Made by a program: the position numbers and the translations under genes. The notes beneath the pieces were generated by a model. The model did not search any database, was not told where the DNA came from, and saw nothing but the letters and a program-made list of their open reading frames with translations. This document shows, one piece after another, positions 46,576-52,655 of a stretch of 56,674 nucleotides of DNA (positions within the stretch are counted from its first letter, which is position 1; the number at the start of each line of letters is the position of its first letter). The stretch covers positions 1 to 56,674 of the IMG/VR virus record IMGVR_UViG_3300037826_000110; one strand, written 5' to 3'. The DNA is from a virus.

Positions 46576-46958
46576 CTCAAACTCCTTCCTCCATAATGAT
46601 ACACCTGCCAAAACTCCAACGTCGCCCCATCCGGAAGCTCCGTCGCCCCCGCCTCCAGTCGTGGCCCGCGATACTGGGCCACGATCAGCGAAGTCTCTCG
46701 ATCCAGCGTCACCGTGGGCCGCGTCGCCGCGACCTCAGCCCACTCCTCGGCCACGTCCTCGCTCTGGTCTAGAAGCCCGGCCACGACGCGGGCCGTGTCC
46801 GGGTGGCCAATCGCGCAAGAGAATTCGCCCTTGCGACGATGGCTTATCACCAACGCCCTGGCCGTAGCCTTGGCGACGGGTACAAACGCGATATTTTGCC
46901 CTCCTAACATCCGATCCATCATATTGATACTGAATGCATTGCATAATAAAAACTTCAT
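46572..46958 (-). CDS. AcrIII-1-like (DUF1874) ring nuclease, anti-CRISPR
   Basis: ATG 46958 with TGGGAGGAAACCCA upstream gives 128 aa. It matches the DUF1874/STIV B116 family: KFLLCNAFSINMM, SCAIGHPDTARVVAGLL (catalytic-type His at 52) and GPRLEAGATELPDGATLEF. Characterised AcrIII-1 members degrade cyclic tetra-adenylate and so shut off type III CRISPR signalling. Overlap with the preceding regulator gene (ATGA) puts it under that operon's control. Confidence 0.8.
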   Translation of the reverse strand: MKFLLCNAFSINMMDRMLGGQNIAFVPVAKATARALVISHRRKGEFSCAIGHPDTARVVAGLLDQSEDVAEEWAEVAATRPTVTLDRETSLIVAQYRGPRLEAGATELPDGATLEFWQVYHYGGRSLR

Positions 46959-47821
46959 TGGGTTTCCTCCCACTCCCAAGCCGCCAGATCAAACTCGGCG
47001 ACCTTCTCCAAATCCTTCCAAACGCTCAACCCCTCCACATCCTCCATAGTCTGCGCCCCCTCCAGTTTTTCGCGGATTGCCGGTGTGATCCGCGCCTGGA
47101 GGTGCACCCAGCCTTTTTCCTCGCCGGGCGTATGAACCACGTAGCGGTGCACGCCGGATTTAAACCCGGGCCACGGGGGGATAACGTCCTGCACCCGCAG
47201 GCGATCCAAGCGCGTGCGGTACCTGAGCCACCGCAGCACCCTGGCCCCTGCGGACCGGATGCGGTCCCTGCTGCACTCAAGCTCCTCTGCCAGCGCGGCG
47301 ACGTCATACTCACGCGCCTCGCCGGTTTCCAGATTCCACATCACCCGGAAAACCGGCAAGTCGATGTCACGGTACCTTTTCTCGGAGGGATATTCCTCCA
47401 AGACCCCCGGCAACCGATCCAGGTGCAGCGCCTGACGGCCGATGGCCCACTCGAGGTGACTGATTCCCATTTCCTCAGCCCCCTCGAGCATGGGATTGAG
47501 GATCCGCTCGGCCTGGCGTCGCCAGGCGGTGACGGAGGAGACGTGCTCTTTATCATACTCCTCCGCCAACCCCAGGGCCTTGCGCAGCCGGCCGGCCGTG
47601 CCCTGGCTAATCCCCAACGCCTCCTGGAGATCGGCGACGGTCTGCTCGGCGACCCAGTCGCGAAATTCCGCGCGGGCTTCCTCGCCGGCGAAGATGAGGA
47701 TGTTGGTGCCGTCCAGTTTCTCAACTGGGGGCAGTAAGCCGCGCTCGGCGACTACGGTGATGCCTCCCCCGGGCCGGGAGACGGTGAGTCTCCCGGCCGG
47801 ATCGAATGTTTTGTTAGTCAT
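46955..47821 (-). CDS. Putative regulator with HTH segments
   Basis: A 288-aa protein. A helix-turn-helix pattern lies near residues 60-85 (VADLQEALGISQGTAGRLRK) and a second near ~180-205 (YDVAALAEELECSRDRIRSA). The C-terminal ~70 residues are a soluble alpha/beta domain. It overlaps the DUF1874 gene by 4 bases, an arrangement that recalls anti-CRISPR-associated regulators, although the fold is not a simple Aca. Confidence 0.55.
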   Translation of the reverse strand: MTNKTFDPAGRLTVSRPGGGITVVAERGLLPPVEKLDGTNILIFAGEEARAEFRDWVAEQTVADLQEALGISQGTAGRLRKALGLAEEYDKEHVSSVTAWRRQAERILNPMLEGAEEMGISHLEWAIGRQALHLDRLPGVLEEYPSEKRYRDIDLPVFRVMWNLETGEAREYDVAALAEELECSRDRIRSAGARVLRWLRYRTRLDRLRVQDVIPPWPGFKSGVHRYVVHTPGEEKGWVHLQARITPAIREKLEGAQTMEDVEGLSVWKDLEKVAEFDLAAWEWEETQ

Positions 47822-48452
47822 CGTACGCCTCAGTTTCTAGCGCGACCAACCTGGCCTCGTCTCTCTCTATGTCAATAGCCTCCCGTTGAGTCGAGACAAA
47901 ATGCATAGCTGCGTCCTCTGGCGTGCCCATTGCCCAATCGTCGTCATGGGCATCTGTTTCCACGCGCCATGCTATGGTTTCCTCGTCGAGCATAATCACA
48001 GATAGTATCATTGGTCCATATTCCACCCCGGTTTCGGTAATACCACCAGAGCTGACGGTCATATCCAGCACGGCGCCCTTCTCAGATCGACTGAGCCAAT
48101 CGCGAATCTCACCCTCGACGATCACAGGACTGCGTACCGCAAAGATGCTCAAAACACGATCCGCGATTTCACCCTCGGTAATAAAACCTGTGACGGCATC
48201 CCATACCTCGGCCATTGCGAGGTTTCGCAATTCGTCGAGTTCGCCGTCCTCAATCTCGTTGTCACGTTCCCCGATTACCTGACTCAGGCTCGGGTACCAC
48301 ACGACAGAGTGACCAGCCTCCCCAGCTAGTTCTCTAAATTTTTCTGTCACGAGTTCGGCGAGTTCGGCCTCGTGACCCTCGACGGCCCCCCAGCCATCAT
48401 GTAACTCGCTTTCACTCCATTCGCTTCCGCGTTCTACTACTACCGTTGTCAT
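47814..48452 (-). CDS. Unknown acidic protein
   Basis: A 212-aa very acidic protein (~25% Asp/Glu) with CACGGAGGTATTGAG before ATG 48452 and no basic patches. Such DNA-mimic-like composition is frequent among phage anti-defence proteins, but no family is recognised, so that role is only a suggestion. Confidence 0.55.
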   Translation of the reverse strand: MTTVVVERGSEWSESELHDGWGAVEGHEAELAELVTEKFRELAGEAGHSVVWYPSLSQVIGERDNEIEDGELDELRNLAMAEVWDAVTGFITEGEIADRVLSIFAVRSPVIVEGEIRDWLSRSEKGAVLDMTVSSGGITETGVEYGPMILSVIMLDEETIAWRVETDAHDDDWAMGTPEDAAMHFVSTQREAIDIERDEARLVALETEAYDD

Positions 48453-48484
48453 CTCAATACCTCCGTGTAATTTGGTTTATGTAA

Positions 48485-48835
48485 TTATTCTACTATATTG
48501 TTTTCGAAATAGGCACACAGTCGGTTACCCCCGTCTGTGTACCAGCCATTGACTGCGCCGAGTTCGCCGCGCCTGGCGGCGTCTATAAGTTGGCTGGCTC
48601 TCGCCTTGCTCATATTTTTCTCAATCTCGACGTTTAAAATTCGCAGGTAATTAATCTGAGCCTCAGTCGCTGGTACAAATTCACTCAACTGCATTTCGCT
48701 GTACCAAAGCTCGTGCCCACCATCGCTCACCGTGAATATCGTTCCGTGTTGCGTCTCCCTGATTTTCGTTATTGTGCCAACAATTGCGTCGCCACCCAAT
48801 CCATCATCTGCCCAAACTGTTTGCCCTAAATTCAT
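48485..48835 (-). CDS. Unknown 116-aa protein, first gene of the anti-CRISPR operon
   Basis: ATG 48835 with CACGGAGGGCATTGAG upstream. The N-terminal half is a small beta barrel-like part (VGTITKIRETQHGTIFTVSD). The C-terminal half (ATEAQINYLRILNVEIEKNM, SKARASQLIDAARRG) resembles helical modules found at the end of nucleic-acid enzymes. The promoter with a palindromic operator lies just upstream. Confidence 0.55.
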   Translation of the reverse strand: MNLGQTVWADDGLGGDAIVGTITKIRETQHGTIFTVSDGGHELWYSEMQLSEFVPATEAQINYLRILNVEIEKNMSKARASQLIDAARRGELGAVNGWYTDGGNRLCAYFENNIVE

Positions 48836-48883
48836 CTCAATGCCCTCCGTGCTATTAGTTAACTTTCCTTCATCGGTAACTTA

Positions 48884-48912
48884 ATTATACATCAACTCTC
48901 TGAGAACGTCAA
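48884..48912 (-). promoter_or_regulatory. Promoter of the anti-CRISPR operon
   Basis: -35 TTGACG (48907-48912), 17-base spacer, -10 TATAAT (48884-48889), the best -10 in the window. It drives the genes from 48835 leftward to 46015. Confidence 0.8.
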
Positions 48913-48929
48913 TAGTACTTTAGTACTAT
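48912..48929. promoter_or_regulatory. Palindromic operator at the anti-CRISPR promoter
   Basis: ATAGTACT-TT-AGTACTAT is a perfect 8+8 inverted repeat touching the -35 box, where a repressor or activator dimer would bind. The operon's own HTH protein (46955..47821) is a candidate. Confidence 0.65.
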
Positions 48930-48948
48930 ACGGAAGCTGTAACGCAGT

Positions 48949-48966
48949 GTTCTATTTTTATAGAAC
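48949..48966. repeat. Inverted repeat upstream of the anti-CRISPR promoter
   Basis: GTTCTAT-TTTT-ATAGAAC, a perfect 7+7 inverted repeat ~37 bases upstream of the -35 box. It may be a second operator. Its half-sites point the wrong way for a GAAC-N4-GTTC LexA-like box. Confidence 0.45.
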
Positions 48967-48995
48967 AAACGGAGGTGGGGGCGCGTGGGAGCCCC

Positions 48996-49030
48996 ATAAA
49001 AAATGGCCGGTGACTCGCAGGTCACCGGCC
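48996..49030 (-). terminator. Leftward intrinsic terminator
   Basis: GGCCGGTGAC (49005-49014) pairs perfectly with GTCACCGGCC (49021-49030). On the minus strand the stem is followed by ATTTTTTAT. It ends transcription that starts at 49168-49195. Confidence 0.85.
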
Positions 49031-49162
49031 TGAACAAGAGGCGGGGGTAGCAAAATCAACGCTCCCCCCAACTTGGGCATCTCTCAGTAGGGGGCCTTCT
49101 CGGAGAAGAGAGCGCTCGCCCCCTGGTCACGTGCGCTCCCTTCCCGCAGAGAAGAACAACTG
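48996..49162 (-). ncRNA. Candidate SOS-controlled small RNA
   Basis: A promoter with a LexA-like box (49154-49195) is followed ~130 bases later by an intrinsic terminator. Between them there is no credible gene: the only frame is a 24-codon GTG ORF with a weak ribosome binding site. The transcript can form GGGGGC/GCCCCC around CTTCTC/GAGAAG hairpins. It would be ~165 nt. Confidence 0.5.
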
Positions 49163-49195
49163 TTCTAATTATACCCATCCTCCCCGGCTCGTCAA
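49154..49195 (-). promoter_or_regulatory. Promoter with LexA-like box over the start site
   Basis: -35 TTGACG (49190-49195), 16-base spacer, -10 TATAAT (49168-49173) on the minus strand. GAACAACTGTTC (49154-49165) fits GAAC-N4-GTTC and covers the transcription start. Confidence 0.65.
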
Positions 49196-49264
49196 GCGCG
49201 CGTCCGAGCGCTGCCCAATCCCCAAGCCGCTCGCCGCCATGCACATACCCCCTGACGCTCCCAA

Positions 49265-49341
49265 GTGCCAAACTGCCAAACGTGCCAAACCCCGCCAAAC
49301 CGGCGGAAAACCCTTGACAAACTGCCAAATCCGTGACAAAC
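49265..49341. repeat. TGCCAAAC direct repeats
   Basis: GTGCCAAAC, CTGCCAAAC, GTGCCAAAC, CCGCCAAAC, CTGCCAAAT and GTGACAAAC lie within 77 bases, between the end of the late lipoprotein gene and the LexA-box promoter. The stretch 49031-49386 holds no credible gene. Spacing is 8-11 bases for the first four. They look like protein-binding repeats; the binding protein is unknown. Confidence 0.6.
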
Positions 49342-49354
49342 AGGGCCTCCCTAT

Positions 49355-49369
49355 TATTTCCTGGGAATA
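49355..49369. repeat. Dispersed palindrome, copy 9 of 9 (one base shorter)
   Basis: TATTTCCTGGGAATA, centre TG, lacking one A in the right half. It lies just past the stop of the last late gene (49387). Confidence 0.75.
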
Positions 49370-49386
49370 ATGATACCAATTACCCC

Positions 49387-51576
49387 TCACGGCGTAGGCG
49401 ACGGCGTGACAATATCCCACAGCGTGTCCACGTCCGTGGGCGTGCTATCCCCCCATACCGACGCATGCCGCACCCACCACTGATCCGGCCACACCGTGAA
49501 CGTCAGCGGTACCGTGAACGTGTAGGCCCCGCTGCTCAGGCACGTGGTCGTGAAGTAGTTGGTTACCTGCCGCGTCATGGTCGTGGTTCCCGTGGGCGTG
49601 ATCCAGCGGTAGGCCCGTGCCTCCAGCGTCTCATCCGGGGCGCACTGACCGGTGAGGATTGTCGGCGAGACGCCCACCGCAGAGATCAGGCTCCCGGTCA
49701 GCGTGATCACGTCCAGCGTGCGCGTGAGCGTGGTCGTGTACGAGCTGAGATTCAGGATCGCATTATGGTCAATCGTTCGCGAGAATTGTAACGTCCCCGC
49801 CGTCGTCCACCACGGCACGCAGCAGGTCTCTGTGTACGTGGAGCCCACTTGCCTCAGCGTACCCGTCATTGGACTGTTGACGTTGCCGACGATCACGCGC
49901 CCCACGCGCTTGTCCACGCTGACGGGGCCGGGGGTGCCGGTGGCGCGGATACGGGTGGGGCATGGCGTGGGCGTGGGGGTAGGCGTGGGGGTGACGGTGG
50001 CGAAATGGAACGTGGCCGACCACTGCGTCTGTGTGGGCTCCTCGCCGTCCCATACGGCGTAGGCCTGATTGGATCCGTACAACCCGGTCCACACGCCGAT
50101 AGGGCCGCCTGGTGTGGGCGCGGGTATGATGTCCATTAGCACGAGGTCGGAGGTGACGTTGGTGTAGTTGATAGCGACACCCCGCGAGACCCATTCGCTC
50201 GGTGATGTGCCGGGGTACAGCGGCCCGGTGCAGGAGTAAACGCCCGTACAGCTAGCCCCCCAGGAGAGGTATTGAGGTATCCCGCCGGGCGTTTCGTACT
50301 TCCAGCGGCCGATGGAGGTTACGGGCTGCGGGGTGGCGGTGCCTTGGTATACGGTTACCTGGCCCCAGGGTGGCGTAGGTGTGGGCGTGGGGGTACCCAT
50401 CATGAAGGTGACACTGAGCTGGTTAGTGATTGTCGGGGGATACGACCACATCGCGGCATAGGTGTCCGCGTCGCCGTACAAAAAATCTTCATAGACTGTA
50501 TTGGACGGCACCGGCGTGACACCAATCACGCGTAATGCCGTGGCTCCGGTGGTGGTGAAGATAATCGCGCCCCCCTCCCAGATTCCCGGCGTAGAACGGA
50601 CTGCGAAATCCGACTCGCTCACGTCGTTGTCTTCGACTAGCCACTGCGGTGTGGCGGTGGCGTTGAGTCGCCAGGCCTCTCCGATGCCCGGCACGATCAC
50701 AGTTGGTAGCGGAAGCCCCGGCGTGATTGGGCTACGCACATATACGTAGATGCGCGGTAGGGGTGTAGGGGTGGCCAGGGGGGTGACATTCATAATAATG
50801 TTGTTTTCTACGTAAGGCGTGGGCGTTTTATTGGTCAACCTTCCATAGCCATACGAGCCCTTGGCGTCCGCCAGGACCTGACTAGATGACCACGACGAGC
50901 TATCACTAGCACTCACGCTCTTCTCCTGTCCCTCTGTACCGCTGTCGTCGTCTTGCGCTGTGGGCGTGCCGGACGTGTCGCCAAAAACACGCGCACGCAG
51001 ATAGAGGAACCGGCGCCGGCTTTGCATATCCTGATTCGCTGTGATGCTAGCCGTAAACGGTCCCGAGCTGCCCACCAGGCACAAAATGAGCTCCGTGCGA
51101 TGCGCTTTAAAATCCGCGTCTGGGAAGGTTCCTGCCCCCTCACAGCTATCCCCCGCGCACAGATAATATGCCTGATACTGTGTGCCGGTAGGCTGCAACT
51201 CGGTAATTGTCCCGTTGCTGGAAGAAACGTCACACTGCACGTCAAACGACGCATTACAACGGACGTTGTAGTTTGTGGTATCGCACTGGTAAATTTTCCC
51301 GATCGGCCCCGCCCAAGGCGTCGCGGTCGAGGCCGGGAATGCGACGCCGCCGCTATCTACCCACCATTGTATTAGGTCATCTGGCGTCGGAGACGGCGAT
51401 TGCGTGGGTGTCGCGGTCACGTGTTCCCAAGCGCGCGTAGCCGTCGCCGTGACCCACTCCGCCGTCGCCTCGAAGGGGGCCGCCGGATCGCCCCCACACG
51501 CCCCGATCAACGCCACCAACAGCGCAGCGCCTAGGAGCGCGAGTCCGACAAAGAGCAACCGGTTTCTTCTCATCAT
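49387..51576 (-). CDS. Thr/Pro-rich lipoprotein at the end of the late operon
   Basis: ATG 51576 (MMRRNRLLFVGLALLGA) overlaps the previous stop as ATGA and gives 729 aa. A signal peptide ends in a lipobox (LIGAC-GGD). Several PTPTPTP-type linkers separate beta-rich segments, and cysteine pairs occur throughout (CDTTNYNVRCNASFDVQC). Pro-Thr linkers and lipoprotein signals are typical of Chloroflexota surface proteins. The gene is the last of the tail module, so it may be a virion tip protein or a host-surface protein made late (exclusion). I cannot decide. Confidence 0.65.
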   Translation of the reverse strand: MMRRNRLLFVGLALLGAALLVALIGACGGDPAAPFEATAEWVTATATRAWEHVTATPTQSPSPTPDDLIQWWVDSGGVAFPASTATPWAGPIGKIYQCDTTNYNVRCNASFDVQCDVSSSNGTITELQPTGTQYQAYYLCAGDSCEGAGTFPDADFKAHRTELILCLVGSSGPFTASITANQDMQSRRRFLYLRARVFGDTSGTPTAQDDDSGTEGQEKSVSASDSSSWSSSQVLADAKGSYGYGRLTNKTPTPYVENNIIMNVTPLATPTPLPRIYVYVRSPITPGLPLPTVIVPGIGEAWRLNATATPQWLVEDNDVSESDFAVRSTPGIWEGGAIIFTTTGATALRVIGVTPVPSNTVYEDFLYGDADTYAAMWSYPPTITNQLSVTFMMGTPTPTPTPPWGQVTVYQGTATPQPVTSIGRWKYETPGGIPQYLSWGASCTGVYSCTGPLYPGTSPSEWVSRGVAINYTNVTSDLVLMDIIPAPTPGGPIGVWTGLYGSNQAYAVWDGEEPTQTQWSATFHFATVTPTPTPTPTPCPTRIRATGTPGPVSVDKRVGRVIVGNVNSPMTGTLRQVGSTYTETCCVPWWTTAGTLQFSRTIDHNAILNLSSYTTTLTRTLDVITLTGSLISAVGVSPTILTGQCAPDETLEARAYRWITPTGTTTMTRQVTNYFTTTCLSSGAYTFTVPLTFTVWPDQWWVRHASVWGDSTPTDVDTLWDIVTPSPTP

Positions 51577-52655
51577 CGCGTCACCCAATAATATACGTCG
51601 GCCTCAAGCACCCCGCTGGGCGCCTGGCCATAGACGTACAGCTCAAAGCTATCCGTAGCTTTACTGTCTTTATCCACGCCGAACCAGCACGCGGCGCCCT
51701 CCGCCGTGGCGAAGACGTGATAGTCGGTGTCCGCCTGCGCCGGACTGAGCGTCACGGTCTGGGAGTTGTACTGTGTGATCCCCGACAGCGTGGACGTCAG
51801 TTGAATGGTGAAGGTCCCCTCCTGCTCCAGGGATTTACTCAGCGCCGGCCCGAAGGTCAGGCCGTTCTCACCGGCTGAAACTTTCACAAATTCCCCGCCG
51901 TGATCGTCGTAACTGGATTCCGTATCTGAGAGGCCCAGGAACTCGCGCACGCCGGGCAAACTGACCAAGCGCAGATCGGCGATGTCGTTTTGTGTCAGCG
52001 CCTGGCCATAGGTCAACTGCACCGCAGCAATGGCGATGCCGCTGGGCGGATGAGCCAGCTCGCGTAGGAGCGTGGCGCTGTTGCTGTCATCGACTTGGAT
52101 TTGCCCCCACTTATCGCCGTAGATCAAAACGTATTTACTGCCAGAGCCAGGGAAGTAACTGCTCAGATCGAGGTCCTCGGCGTAGGTATACATGTAGCCC
52201 TCGTTATCCAGAGGTACCACGCCGGCCTGCACACGCACGGTCTGCGCGGCCTTGACCTGCACACGCGACGGCCAGTAGATCTGCAGCATGTGCAGCCACT
52301 GCAACTGATCGCGTCCCCCAAAGCCGTGGGTCGCGCTGTGCAGCGCTATACTCAGATCTGCGCCATCATAGTCGCTGGCCTCAATGGCCACCTGGTCCAA
52401 AGCCACAATCCAGCGTTCGCCGGTGAGCGGATCTTCCTCTAAGATCACGGGCGTGTTGGCCACGTCGGCCAGGGGAATCTTAGCGCGATATTTGCCCACC
52501 TCGTAGCTGACGCCGCGCTCTACGCGCACGTAGCGCCAGCCCGGACGACCGCTGACGGCGACCGTGCCGTCGTGGTCTCCCAGCAAGCCAAACCAACGCT
52601 GGCCCTTGGGCCGGCGACTGGCAAACGCGGCACGGATCCGACGAAGATCGTTCAT
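51573..52655 (-). CDS. Tail-associated protein
   Basis: ATG 52655 (MNDLRRIRAAFASRRPKG) overlaps the preceding stop and gives 360 aa. The beta-rich N-terminal half (WFGLLGDHDGTVAVSGRPGW, YVRVERGVSYEVGKYRAKIP) resembles structural repeats of tail baseplate/fibre proteins; the C-terminus (EADVYYWVTR) ends compactly. It lies between the large beta-propeller protein and the lipoprotein gene. A distal tail role is inferred from position. Confidence 0.6.
   Translation of the reverse strand: MNDLRRIRAAFASRRPKGQRWFGLLGDHDGTVAVSGRPGWRYVRVERGVSYEVGKYRAKIPLADVANTPVILEEDPLTGERWIVALDQVAIEASDYDGADLSIALHSATHGFGGRDQLQWLHMLQIYWPSRVQVKAAQTVRVQAGVVPLDNEGYMYTYAEDLDLSSYFPGSGSKYVLIYGDKWGQIQVDDSNSATLLRELAHPPSGIAIAAVQLTYGQALTQNDIADLRLVSLPGVREFLGLSDTESSYDDHGGEFVKVSAGENGLTFGPALSKSLEQEGTFTIQLTSTLSGITQYNSQTVTLSPAQADTDYHVFATAEGAACWFGVDKDSKATDSFELYVYGQAPSGVLEADVYYWVTR

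Noticed and set aside
48949-48966. GTTCTAT...ATAGAAC as a LexA box
   Set aside because: The half-sites are in the reverse order and spacing of GAAC-N4-GTTC; I keep it only as an unnamed inverted repeat.
49056-49379. 107-codon minus-strand frame
   Set aside because: It crosses a palindrome, the TGCCAAAC repeats and the LexA-box promoter and starts without a good RBS; only its last 24 codons lie in the transcript.
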